From positions 3,720,001-3,784,000 of the forward strand of contig NZ_CP013293.1 of assembly GCF_001456155.1 (NCBI RefSeq): a DNA stretch of 64,000 nucleotides, read 5' to 3'. The translations under genes were made by a program, and so were the position numbers. The first letter of the stretch is position 1. Each line of letters opens with the position of its first letter. Positions 26,639 through 34,803 of this stretch are shown here, in pieces. Below the pieces are notes generated by a model, which saw only the letters and a program-made list of their open reading frames with translations, was not told where the DNA came from and made no database searches. The DNA is from Chryseobacterium sp. IHB B 17019 (GTDB lineage: Bacteria; Bacteroidota; Bacteroidia; Flavobacteriales; Weeksellaceae).

Positions 26639-27634
26639 GTGAAAGTCGTTCGTCTCATATTTTTAATTTTACATTTAGGAATTTTCCTTCTTTTAGTCGG
26701 GATGTTACTGAATGCTTATGTTCCACCGAAAGTTTTTCCATGGCTTAATCTGCTTTCTTTAGGTTTTCCTATTTTGATTTCAGCTTACATACTTCTGACC
26801 ATTTTCTGGATTTTCAGTTGGAAAAAAAGAGGGATAGTCTTCCTGCTTTTGGGATTATTATTCTTTAATTCTGTTACCAGATGTATTAATTATTCCTCTG
26901 TGAAAAGTGAAACTCCCGACTTGAAAATCGTTTCCTTTAATGCTAAAAACGGCGGATTTGGAGTAAAAAATATTGAATCATATATTAACAGCCAGAATGC
27001 TGATATTGTATTGTTTCAGGAATATGGAGGCAATAAAAAATATCACTTTGAAGGATTAAAAGAAGGTCCGGAAAGCCCGATCATCACTATGTTTTCAAAG
27101 TACAGGATTATTGATCATAAGCAGCTTATTGAAAGTGATTATGAATATAATAATGCCTACGCTACCCAAACAGATATTGAAATAAAAGGAAAAACCTATC
27201 GCATTATTAACATGTATCTTCAGCCTTTTAAATTTGAAAAGAAAATGGTAAAGCTGGATGGCAACAGTGAGGAAGATAAACAAAAAGTAAAAGATGTTGT
27301 GAAAAGACTGATCCCTACTTTTAAAATGCACCAGGAGCAAATTGCCGTAATCAGGAAAAGTGTAGAAAATTCACCATATCCTGTAATTTTGGCGGGTGAT
27401 TTCAACTCGGTTCCGAATTCGTATGAATATTATCATTTGGTTGACGGATTGAAGGATGCTTTTGTAGAGGCTGGAAAGGGAAGCGCTACAAGTTTTCATG
27501 ATTATAAATTTCCTATAAGAATTGACTATGTTTTTACTTCAGAATCAATTCAGCCGCTTAGCTATAAAGTGGACCGTTCCGTGAAGCTTTCCGATCATTA
27601 CCCAGTACTCACTACCTTTAAATTAGAAAGGTAA
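26639..27634 (+). CDS. Membrane-anchored endonuclease/exonuclease/phosphatase-family protein (copy 1)
   Basis: 331 residues from GTG 26639. Three N-terminal helices (about 3-25, 33-57, 62-82) anchor an EEP domain from about 95: IVSFNAKNGG, catalytic AGDFNSVPNS (about 252-261) and C-terminal LSDHYPVL. EEP enzymes hydrolyse phosphodiesters of DNA, lipids or phosphoinositides; the substrate is unknown and the domain should face one side of the inner membrane. A paralogue with the same layout follows at 27709. Confidence 0.88.
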   Translation: MKVVRLIFLILHLGIFLLLVGMLLNAYVPPKVFPWLNLLSLGFPILISAYILLTIFWIFSWKKRGIVFLLLGLLFFNSVTRCINYSSVKSETPDLKIVSFNAKNGGFGVKNIESYINSQNADIVLFQEYGGNKKYHFEGLKEGPESPIITMFSKYRIIDHKQLIESDYEYNNAYATQTDIEIKGKTYRIINMYLQPFKFEKKMVKLDGNSEEDKQKVKDVVKRLIPTFKMHQEQIAVIRKSVENSPYPVILAGDFNSVPNSYEYYHLVDGLKDAFVEAGKGSATSFHDYKFPIRIDYVFTSESIQPLSYKVDRSVKLSDHYPVLTTFKLER

Positions 27635-27708
27635 ATCATAAAAAAGGTTAAAATTTTAAACGTGGTAGGGTTTTTGATAAAAATCTGTGGTACCCTTACT
27701 TTGTTTTC

Positions 27709-28683
27709 ATGAAATTACGCCAGATATTATTGTTTGTCCATATTAGTGTTGCCGTTTTACTTTTATGCACGTTGGGAAATGCGTGGATTCCGCCTAATCT
27801 AGTAGGTAATCTTAATCTGCTGTCTTTAGGTTTTCCTTATCTTATTACACTGTATATTTTGTTGACGCTGGTTTGGGTTGTCAAAAGAAAAAAAATTGCA
27901 ATTGCCTTTGTTTTGGGCATCTTTTTATTCTATAATCCTATCCGGCGATGGGTGAATTTCTCTCCGAAAACAGAAAACTTAAAATCAATTCGGGATATTA
28001 AAGTATTGACTTTCAATGTTAAATATGGCGATTTTGGTTGGGAAAAGATAAAGAAATATATTCATGATCAGGATGCGGATATTATTTTGGTTCAGGAAAG
28101 AGACACCAATCGGTTACTGAGACAGGATCTAGTGAAATATCCTTCTGTTATTTTAAAAACAAAGCATAAGATCGTAAGACAGGAAGAGCTTATTACTGAT
28201 GAATCCAGGGGAAATTCTTTCTATGCCGATGTTGATATCAACGGGAAGATCATAAGAATTATTAATGTCTATCTTGAGCCATTCAGATTGCACAAATCCA
28301 TGTTAAAATTTGACGGTTTCGGAAAGGGAGGGAAAAATATCAACACGCTTCTCTCCCACATGATTCCTACTTTTAAGGCCCATGAAAATCAGATCAAAAA
28401 GATCAGGAAAGTAATAGATCTTTCACCTTATCCCGTGATTTTGGCGGGAGATTTCAACTCAGTTCCGAATTCTTATGAATATTATAATCTTGGAAGAGAC
28501 CTTCAGGATGCTTTTTTGGTGGCTGGGAACGGGAGTTCTTCAAGCTTTCATGATTATAAGGTTCCGTTAAGGATTGATTATATTTTCAGTTCAAAATCCA
28601 TTATTCCTTTAAGCTATAAAGTGGATAATTCTGTACAATTATCAGATCATTATCCTGTAATTGCAGAATTTCTGTTAAATTAG
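27709..28683 (+). CDS. Membrane-anchored endonuclease/exonuclease/phosphatase-family protein (copy 2)
   Basis: 324 residues, same architecture as the preceding gene: three helices then EEP domain with VLTFNVKYGD, AGDFNSVPNSYEYYN and LSDHYPVI. Long identical runs around the active site mark a tandem duplication, while the middle of the domain has diverged. Active-site residues are intact in both, so both are likely functional. A 74-bp spacer separates the copies. Confidence 0.88.
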   Translation: MKLRQILLFVHISVAVLLLCTLGNAWIPPNLVGNLNLLSLGFPYLITLYILLTLVWVVKRKKIAIAFVLGIFLFYNPIRRWVNFSPKTENLKSIRDIKVLTFNVKYGDFGWEKIKKYIHDQDADIILVQERDTNRLLRQDLVKYPSVILKTKHKIVRQEELITDESRGNSFYADVDINGKIIRIINVYLEPFRLHKSMLKFDGFGKGGKNINTLLSHMIPTFKAHENQIKKIRKVIDLSPYPVILAGDFNSVPNSYEYYNLGRDLQDAFLVAGNGSSSSFHDYKVPLRIDYIFSSKSIIPLSYKVDNSVQLSDHYPVIAEFLLN

Positions 28684-28687
28684 TTCC

Positions 28688-29029
28688 ATGAAAAATTTAC
28701 TTTTTGCGGGATTTCTTTTTTGGGGATTAATGATATCCTGTTCAAAAAAAGAACCGGCAGATTTTTATCCAACTGACAGTACAAAAGCAAGTTACGACAC
28801 CGTAGCTGTAGATTCCTTTTCTGCGGGCGCCACTTCTATTGATGTTGTGCGGCAGATCCGGATGTCTTCCCAAAAATATCAGGACTCTGTGAAAGAGGCT
28901 TTAAGGCTTCAGGAAGAAGAGAAAAAATTAAAGGAAGAGCTGGAAAAAGAAAATAAAAAGAAAGCGGAAGACGAGAAAAAGCAAAAAAGCGCAGAAACTC
29001 CGGCAACACCTGAAACAAAAACAGAATAA
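28688..29029 (+). CDS. Small charged lipoprotein
   Basis: 113 residues with a lipobox LMISC near residue 18, followed by an Asp/Thr/Ser-rich segment and a long Glu/Lys helix (about 60-103) likely to form a coiled coil. Starts 4 nt after the upstream EEP gene, so probably in the same operon. Function unknown. Confidence 0.72.
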   Translation: MKNLLFAGFLFWGLMISCSKKEPADFYPTDSTKASYDTVAVDSFSAGATSIDVVRQIRMSSQKYQDSVKEALRLQEEEKKLKEELEKENKKKAEDEKKQKSAETPATPETKTE

Positions 29030-29070
29030 TATTTTAATACAAATTACGTTTTAAAAACAGAATTATAAAT

Positions 29071-29481
29071 ATGAAAAAAAACATTTTATCAGCTGTATTG
29101 ATCGCCACTTTGGTGGTATCATGTACAAAATCAACGACTAAGACCGAGAAAGTTGAAAATCCGGACGGAACAGTAACAACTACAACTACAACAGTTTCTG
29201 GAGGTGGAATCGGTGTTGATTCTTTAAAAATAAATCAGGCAAAGGAAAATGCCCAAGCAAAAATTGACGAAGCTGGAAATAAAATAGACGATGCAGCTCA
29301 AAAAGCAAAAAACCAGATTGATGAAACTGCGGACAAAACAAAAGCCGATCTTCACAAAGCTGGGCAAGATATAAAAACCGAAGCGAATAAGGTAGGGGAA
29401 GATGCTAAGGAAGCTGCAAAAAAAGGTGCTACCAAAGTTGAAGAAGCAGCGAAAAAAATAAAAGAAGATTTAAGCAAGTAA
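29071..29481 (+). CDS. Lipoprotein with LEA/apolipoprotein-like repeats
   Basis: 136 residues. Lipobox VVSC near residue 18, a Thr-rich linker with a TTTTTT run, then about 80 residues of amphipathic helical 11-mer-like repeats (AKENAQAKIDEAGNKIDDAA, ADKTKADLHKAGQDI, AKEAAKKGATKVEEAAKK). This composition resembles LEA or apolipoprotein-like stress proteins. Probably periplasmic and anchored to a membrane. Ends before a strong terminator. Confidence 0.75.
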   Translation: MKKNILSAVLIATLVVSCTKSTTKTEKVENPDGTVTTTTTTVSGGGIGVDSLKINQAKENAQAKIDEAGNKIDDAAQKAKNQIDETADKTKADLHKAGQDIKTEANKVGEDAKEAAKKGATKVEEAAKKIKEDLSK

Positions 29482-29498
29482 ATAATAATTAATGAAAG

Positions 29499-29526
29499 AA
29501 AACCGCAGAACGCTCTGCGGTTTTTT
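29499..29526. terminator. Bidirectional hairpin terminator
   Basis: AAAACCGCAGA (29499-29509) / TCTGCGGTTTT (29514-29524), 11-bp perfect stem, 4-nt loop, then T residues; between convergent genes. Confidence 0.88.
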
Positions 29527-31040
29527 TATTTGTTCAATTCCAATAGCGGGTCAATGTATTCCCTGTCGTTGCTGAGTCTTGGGACTTTATTCTGGCCACC
29601 CAGTTTTCCTTTGGATTCCAGCCATTGGTAAAATAATTTTTCTTTTGCAATATGTACGATGGGTCTTTTCAAAGTCATATTGTTGTAGCGTTTCGCTTCA
29701 TAATCAGAGTTGATAGACTTTAGATGTTGATCAAAAACGTCAATAAAACGGTCCAGATCATCTGGCTCTTTGCAGAATTCAAAAATCCACTCATGGGCGC
29801 CACCTTCATTTTCTTTCATAAAGACTGGAGCTCCCGTAAAATCCAGGACTGAAGCATTGGTTTCCTCACAAGCTCTGGAAAGCGCAGATTCTACATTGGT
29901 GATCATTAATTCTTCCCCAAAAGCATTGATATAATGTTTCGTTCGTCCTGTTATTTTTATCCTGAAAGGGTTGATTGAGGTAAAAACTACAGTATCTCCA
30001 ATTAAATATCTCCACAAACCACCGTTTGTAGTAATGACCATAGCGTAATTTTTCCCTACTTCCACATCTTCAAGGCTTACCACTTTCGGATTTGAAAAAT
30101 GGAACTGATCCATCGGAATAAATTCGTAAAAAATGCCGTAATCCAGCATCAGCAACATTTCATCGCTGTCTGATCTGTCCTGGATCCCGAAAAAGCCTTC
30201 GGAAGCATTGTAAATTTCATAGTAGTTGATATTTTTCCCGATAATACTCTTGTACTGTTCTCTGTAAGGTTTAAAGCTGATTCCGCCGTGAAAAAACACT
30301 TCAAGGTTTGGCCATAATTCTGATATGTTTTTAACGTCGGTTTCCTTTATTACTCTTTGTAAAAGAACCATCATCCAGCTTGGAACGCCCAAAATACTTC
30401 CTACATCCTCATTTTTCACCTCAGAAGTAATTGCTTTCAGCTTACTTTCCCATTCTCCCATTAAAGAAACTTTTTTGCTGGGAGTGGTTGTAATTTCTAC
30501 CCAAAACGGGAGGTTATCAATCAAAATAGCGGATAAATCGCCAAATTTTGTATTAAAATCTGCATAAAGCTCGGAGCTTCCGCCCAATCTTAAATTTTTA
30601 TAGTTAAAAAGCTGATTTTCCGGATGATTATTGGCATAAATGGAAACCATGTCTTTTCCGGCTTTCATGTGGCAGTATTCCAGGCTTTCTGTAGAAATCG
30701 GGATAAATTTGCTTTTTGCATTCGTTGTTCCGGATGATTTTGCAAAATGTTTGATGTAGCCAGGCCAGCTCACATCTTTTTGCCCCTGTCTGGCTTTTTC
30801 AATATAAGGCTCCATTTCTTCATACGTCACGATCGGGACTTTATTTTTAAAATCCTGATAACTCGAGATGGAATTAAAACCATACTTCTTGCCATACTCC
30901 GTATCTTCGGCATGAAATAACTGGGAAAATAATATTCCTTTTTGTGTTTCAATGGGATGATCCATGAAATTCTGAATCTGATCTATCCTTTGACGGATAA
31001 ACCAATTGACCACAGTATTGAAAAGTGCTTTCGTCGCCAT
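29526..31040 (-). CDS. GH3 auxin-responsive-promoter-family protein (acyl-adenylate enzyme fold)
   Basis: 504 residues of the GH3 family: the ATP-binding loop FAKSSGTTNAKSKFIPIS, the central YNASEGFFGIQ motif and the YLIGDTVVFTS and ITGRTKHYINAFGEEL motifs are visible. Plant relatives conjugate amino acids to acyl acids via an adenylate; bacterial Bacteroidetes members have unknown substrates. Single gene; its promoter element lies almost on the start codon (31046-31053). Confidence 0.9.
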   Translation of the reverse strand: MATKALFNTVVNWFIRQRIDQIQNFMDHPIETQKGILFSQLFHAEDTEYGKKYGFNSISSYQDFKNKVPIVTYEEMEPYIEKARQGQKDVSWPGYIKHFAKSSGTTNAKSKFIPISTESLEYCHMKAGKDMVSIYANNHPENQLFNYKNLRLGGSSELYADFNTKFGDLSAILIDNLPFWVEITTTPSKKVSLMGEWESKLKAITSEVKNEDVGSILGVPSWMMVLLQRVIKETDVKNISELWPNLEVFFHGGISFKPYREQYKSIIGKNINYYEIYNASEGFFGIQDRSDSDEMLLMLDYGIFYEFIPMDQFHFSNPKVVSLEDVEVGKNYAMVITTNGGLWRYLIGDTVVFTSINPFRIKITGRTKHYINAFGEELMITNVESALSRACEETNASVLDFTGAPVFMKENEGGAHEWIFEFCKEPDDLDRFIDVFDQHLKSINSDYEAKRYNNMTLKRPIVHIAKEKLFYQWLESKGKLGGQNKVPRLSNDREYIDPLLELNK

Positions 31041-31045
31041 TACAA

Positions 31046-31053
31046 CAAATATA
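31046..31053 (-). promoter_or_regulatory. -7 element of GH3 gene, suggesting a leaderless mRNA
   Basis: TATATTTG on the minus strand ends only 5 nt before ATG 31040, so the predicted start site is within a few nucleotides of the start codon. Confidence 0.45.
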
Positions 31054-31145
31054 ATGATATTTGCATTTTCTGAGAATTTTTTATAGTGTTAAATAAAAAT
31101 TAAAACTTATTTTTTTCTTTGGAAGCCTAAATGAATTTGTTTTAC

Positions 31146-31246
31146 AATATCCCCAAAGTTTTCATCCTGAAACTAGGCATAGTATTAGAAAAGTAATGGA
31201 AAGAATCGTGTCTGAATCCTTTCAGGATGACAACATCGTGGATATT
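31146..31246. repeat. Imperfect 100-bp inverted repeat
   Basis: AATATCC (31146-31152) pairs with GGATATT (31240-31246), and CATCCTGAAA (31163-31172) with TTTCAGGATG (31220-31229). The arms are nested in order, so the segment can fold into one long hairpin, as in small non-autonomous repeats. No ORF. Confidence 0.5.
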
Positions 31247-31269
31247 CCATCTTTGAATAGAACGACTGC

Positions 31270-31357
31270 AACCCTAGCCCTGATTGCAGCGACATCCTTT
31301 TTGGTGCGGGCGGAGCCCGCGACCAAAAAGATATAGCGGAAAGCAGGAAAAAGCTCC
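31270..31357. repeat. Structured intergenic repeat, Flavobacteriia-type
   Basis: Starts AACCCTAGCCCTGATTG and ends AGGAAAAAGCTCC, with a central stem CTTTTTGGT-GCGGGC / GCCCGC-G-ACCAAAAAG (31297-31330) and GC content above the surroundings. From memory, this family of short elements with a conserved frame and a variable hairpin recurs between genes in Chryseobacterium and Flavobacterium genomes. Function unknown. Confidence 0.55.
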
Positions 31358-31366
31358 ATAAAAAAC

Positions 31367-31397
31367 AAAAACCGCTACAAAATTTGTAACGGTTTTC
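31367..31397 (-). terminator. Terminator of bacilliredoxin gene
   Basis: AAAACCG (31368-31374) pairs with CGGTTTT (31390-31396), with inner TACAAA/TTTGTA pairing. Confidence 0.65.
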
Positions 31398-31416
31398 TAT
31401 TTAGGTATATTATTTC

Positions 31417-31827
31417 TTAGCAATACTCATCGTAAGCAGCCTGAAGGTTTGCCGCGATTGCTCCCGCAGGATTTCCTTCAATGTGGTGTCTTTCAAGCAT
31501 GTGAACCAATTCTCCATCCTTAAACAAGGCTACACAAGGAGAGCTTGGAGGGAATGGAGCAAGGTGTTTTCTGGCTTCCGCCACGGCTTCAGTATCGAAA
31601 CCTGCAAAAACAGTCGTCAAATGATCAGGCTTTTTATCTCCCGTCAAAGAATAAACAACCCCTGGTCTTGCAGCTCCTGCAGCACATCCGCATACAGAAT
31701 TGATCACTAATAAGGTAGTTCCTGATTGCTTTATTGCTTCTTCTACCTGAGCAGGAGTTGTCAGGTCTTCAAAGCCTTTATCTGTAAGTTCAGCCTTCAT
31801 AGGCATTACTAAATCTGTTGGATACAT
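31417..31827 (-). CDS. BrxA/BrxB-family bacilliredoxin-like protein
   Basis: 136 residues. Thioredoxin-like fold with the CGC active site at C46-G-C48 (INSVCGCAAG) and the family's HLAPFPPSSPCVALFKDG segment. In Firmicutes these proteins remove bacillithiol from oxidised proteins; Bacteroidetes of this group may also use bacillithiol, but this window has no bacillithiol synthesis gene. A strong promoter lies 23 nt upstream. Confidence 0.92.
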   Translation of the reverse strand: MYPTDLVMPMKAELTDKGFEDLTTPAQVEEAIKQSGTTLLVINSVCGCAAGAARPGVVYSLTGDKKPDHLTTVFAGFDTEAVAEARKHLAPFPPSSPCVALFKDGELVHMLERHHIEGNPAGAIAANLQAAYDEYC

Positions 31828-31849
31828 ATTTTTGTTTTTTAATCAGATA

Positions 31850-31880
31850 CAAATTTAAGCATTTCTTTAGTTTTCTTCAA
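31850..31880 (-). promoter_or_regulatory. Promoter of bacilliredoxin gene
   Basis: Minus-strand TTG (31880-31878), 20 nt, TAAATTTG (31857-31850). Confidence 0.6.
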
Positions 31881-31989
31881 TATATAAAAACTATCAGTGC
31901 TTTTGTTAAATAAAATGTATTGAATATTAATTGTTTAAGAAATTATCGATTTATATAAATTAAATTTGTTAATATTTAAATATTTTTAT

Positions 31990-32147
31990 TAAATTTGAAA
32001 TGATTCTGAAAACAATCTACCATGAAAAAATTTTTATTCCATTTCCTCAATCATCATGTTTTATTCAATTCTGCTTGATAAGATTGAATCAATTAAATTT
32101 ACAAACAAATAAATGAAGCCCGGAACGAAAGTTCCGGGCTTCTTTAA
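31990..32147 (+). ncRNA. Candidate short transcript with an 18-codon ORF
   Basis: A TAAATTTG -7 element (31990-31997) and a strong hairpin GAAGCCCGGAAC-GAAA-GTTCCGGGCTTC (32115-32142) followed by TTTAATC bound a segment of about 145 nt. It contains ATG 32022 to TGA 32078, encoding MKKFLFHFLNHHVLFNSA, which may or may not be translated. The hairpin could instead serve YqeY on the minus strand. Confidence 0.4.
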
Positions 32148-32247
32148 TCAAATCGATATGCAAAGGTTGAATATCCGTATAAAATTGTTGTTTGTTTTGA
32201 GGTTGCTAATGTTTACTATAATAGTAACTAGAACAGCCGACAATCAA

Positions 32248-32694
32248 CTAAGAAAGCAGCTTTTTCGCCATCTCGGAAATACTTTTCCCGTCAGATTTTC
32301 CGGCTAATGTTTTTGATGCTATTCCCATTACCTTTCCTAAATCTTTTATAGATTCAGCGCCGGTTTCAGCGATAATATTTTTCATTTCTGCTTCCAGCTC
32401 TTCTGAAGAAAGCTGTTTCGGCAAGAATTGCTCAATAATTTTCATCTGCGCTTCTTCCACTTCCGCCAGGTCATTTCTTCCCTGTGCGGCAAACTGGTCG
32501 TAAGAATCCTTACGTTGTTTTACCATTCTCTGGAGAATAGCAATTTCCTGTTCCGGTGAAACTTCTGCTCCTCTGGCTTCTGTTTTCAGCAATAATATCT
32601 GAGATTTTACGGCACGAAGAGAATCCAAAGCAACTTTGTCTTTAGCTCTCATTGCTGTTTTTATAGCTTCGCTTATTGTATTTTCTAAACTCAT
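32248..32694 (-). CDS. GatB/YqeY-domain protein
   Basis: 148 residues with the YqeY family layout: LENTISEAIKTAMRAKDKVALDSLRAVKSQI, the IAILQRMVKQRKDS middle and the DLGKVMGIASKTLAGKSDGK end. It is related to the tail domain of GatB and may act on tRNA; its biochemical role is not established. Lies 94 bp downstream of ftsZ and may be the last gene of the cluster. Confidence 0.9.
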   Translation of the reverse strand: MSLENTISEAIKTAMRAKDKVALDSLRAVKSQILLLKTEARGAEVSPEQEIAILQRMVKQRKDSYDQFAAQGRNDLAEVEEAQMKIIEQFLPKQLSSEELEAEMKNIIAETGAESIKDLGKVMGIASKTLAGKSDGKSISEMAKKLLS

Positions 32695-32711
32695 GGTTTG
32701 GGCTTTAGGTT

Positions 32712-32783
32712 TTAGGCAGTAAGCAGCATGCTTTGAATAACTTTCGACTTGGAAAGCTTATGGCTTACTGCTTATTGCTTACA
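32712..32783. repeat. TAAGC-type inverted spacer repeat (yqeY-ftsZ)
   Basis: GGCAGTAAGCAGCATGCTTT pairs imperfectly with AAAGCTTATGGCTTACTGC. Similar words recur between ftsZ and ftsA and between murD and mraY. Confidence 0.5.
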
Positions 32784-32788
32784 ACATT

Positions 32789-34711
32789 TTAATCTACATC
32801 TTTATTTAAAAATCTGTTCTCTCTTACTTGCATAGAACCATTGTTATCAGACAAATAAGTGTTGATATTTTGGTCTGAAGCATTAGTTCCCTCAATGGAA
32901 ATATTTTTTCTTTTGAAGGCAGGAACAGATTCAAATTCGCTTGAGCTGTCAAAACTCTGATAGCGTGAATTGAATTCTTTTAATTTATTTCTTCTTTCAA
33001 TTACCTTATCCTGATCCACCGTTTTATTCACAAAAGTGAATTCTGATTCTGTGGTTTTTGGAGCTTCGGCTTCTGTTTTTGTTTCAGCAACCGGAAGAGT
33101 TTCAGCTTTTGGCTCTTCTTTTAAATTCTGGAAGAAATGTTCCACTTTTTGAAGGGGTTCTTCCGTTAATTGATTCACCTCGTTGAAAGACGAAAATTCC
33201 GCTTTTGGCTGCCCAAAATCTGATTTTGGCTCATTCTTGATAGGCTCATTCACAAAGAAGCTAAACTCAACAGGCTTTTCCTCTGAAAAAGAATTGTTCA
33301 AACTGTTAGTTGCCTGAGTTTCTTCCTTTTTATTATCAAATTCAAATTTAAAAGATTCGATTTCCAGATCATTAGGATCTTCTATTTCTTCATCTAAAGA
33401 AAATAGGTTGAAAGATTCTTCTTCATCTTCGTTTCTCCAGTTCTGGGCAGGATTGTCTAGTGTATCTTTCTCTTTATCAAAGAATTTGATTTCAGCTTTT
33501 ACAATTTCATCCTCAATAATCATTTTTTTTTCAGCAGGCGAAGCATTGAACTGCGGAGCGTCACTGTCTTCGTCATCTAATCTGAAAAGGCTTTTCCCTC
33601 CGAAATCATGAGTAGATTCAGAAGTAATTTCTCTTTCTTCTCTTGTTTTGAAAGGTGATTCTTTGGGAACATCAAAAGAGTCATTCAAACTGATTTTGAT
33701 CTTTTCCGCCGGCCCTGAAAATTTTTTATTATCATTTGAAAAACCTGTTGCAATTACAAGAACGCTTACAGAATCTCCTAATTCTTCATCAGCACCAACT
33801 CCAAAGATGATGTCTGCCGTATTTCCTGCTTCTTTCTGGATATGATCCATGATAACACCGATCTCGTCCATGGTAACTTCTTCCACACCGCTTCTGATCA
33901 ACAACAGAACGTTTTTGGCGCCTGTAATTTTGTTGTCGTTCAACAATGGGGAATCAAGTGCTTTTTTCACGGCTTCTTCCGCTTTATTTTCACCTGAAGC
34001 AATTCCTGTAGACATCAATGCCGTACCGGAATTCTGAAGCACAGATTTGGCATCTCTAAAGTCAATGTTTACATCGAAATAACCGGTAATAACTTCTGCC
34101 ATACCTTTTGCCGCGTTGGTCAGGACTTCATCGGCTTTTGAGAATCCTTGCTTGAATCCAAGGTTCCCGAACTGCTGTCTTAGTTTATCATTATTAATGA
34201 CAATTAAAGAATCAACATTATTTCTTAGTTTTTCAAGTCCGTTTTCTGCCTGGTCCAGTCTTCTTTTACCTTCAAAGCTGAAAGGAACGGTAACGATACC
34301 TACGGTAAGAATTCCCATATCTTTTGCCACTTTGGCAATAACGGGAGCGGCACCGGTTCCTGTACCACCACCCATTCCGGCAGTGATGAAAACCATTTTG
34401 GTGTTTTGTCCCATCGCAGCTTTGATGTCTTCGATACTTTCGATAGCAGATTTTTCACCTACCTCGGGATCAGCACCTGCACCAAGACCTTCTGTAATGG
34501 TAGTTCCCAACTGTACTTTGTTGGCAACCGGGTTGTTATCTAAGGTTTGAGCGTCTGTATTGCAAATCACGAAATCTACGCCGTGAATTCCTTTTTCATA
34601 CATGTGTTTCAGCGCGTTGTTTCCACCGCCTCCTACACCGATTACTTTTATTATTGATGAATTTCCTTTTGGTAAATCAAATGAAAACCCCTGAGTTCCT
34701 AAATTTTCCAT
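32789..34711 (-). CDS. ftsZ: Cell division GTPase FtsZ
   Basis: 640 residues. GTPase domain with the tubulin signature GGGTGTG (114-120), the T7-loop region DVNIDFRDAK and the usual C-terminal subdomain to about residue 330. Then follows an unusually long (about 300 residues), Glu/Ser/Phe-rich acidic linker and a short C-terminal peptide ending NRFLNKDVD, probably for binding FtsA. It forms the division ring at midcell. The linker is much longer than in E. coli (total 383). Confidence 0.97.
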   Translation of the reverse strand: MENLGTQGFSFDLPKGNSSIIKVIGVGGGGNNALKHMYEKGIHGVDFVICNTDAQTLDNNPVANKVQLGTTITEGLGAGADPEVGEKSAIESIEDIKAAMGQNTKMVFITAGMGGGTGTGAAPVIAKVAKDMGILTVGIVTVPFSFEGKRRLDQAENGLEKLRNNVDSLIVINNDKLRQQFGNLGFKQGFSKADEVLTNAAKGMAEVITGYFDVNIDFRDAKSVLQNSGTALMSTGIASGENKAEEAVKKALDSPLLNDNKITGAKNVLLLIRSGVEEVTMDEIGVIMDHIQKEAGNTADIIFGVGADEELGDSVSVLVIATGFSNDNKKFSGPAEKIKISLNDSFDVPKESPFKTREEREITSESTHDFGGKSLFRLDDEDSDAPQFNASPAEKKMIIEDEIVKAEIKFFDKEKDTLDNPAQNWRNEDEEESFNLFSLDEEIEDPNDLEIESFKFEFDNKKEETQATNSLNNSFSEEKPVEFSFFVNEPIKNEPKSDFGQPKAEFSSFNEVNQLTEEPLQKVEHFFQNLKEEPKAETLPVAETKTEAEAPKTTESEFTFVNKTVDQDKVIERRNKLKEFNSRYQSFDSSSEFESVPAFKRKNISIEGTNASDQNINTYLSDNNGSMQVRENRFLNKDVD

Positions 34712-34740
34712 AACTATACTTTTTTATAATTATAATTAAT

Positions 34741-34790
34741 CAATGGTTTAGGCAGTAAGCGATATGCTGTAAGCTTTTATCATTGATTGT
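34741..34790. repeat. TAAGC-type spacer repeat (ftsZ-ftsA)
   Basis: GCAGTAAGC and GCTGTAAGC form direct repeats in the spacer, related to those at 32712 and 42899. Confidence 0.45.
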
Positions 34791-34803
34791 TTATCCCTTA
34801 TAT

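Noticed and set aside
32113..32307. 64-codon plus-strand frame starting in the terminator hairpin
   Set aside because: Begins inside the hairpin and runs antisense into YqeY.
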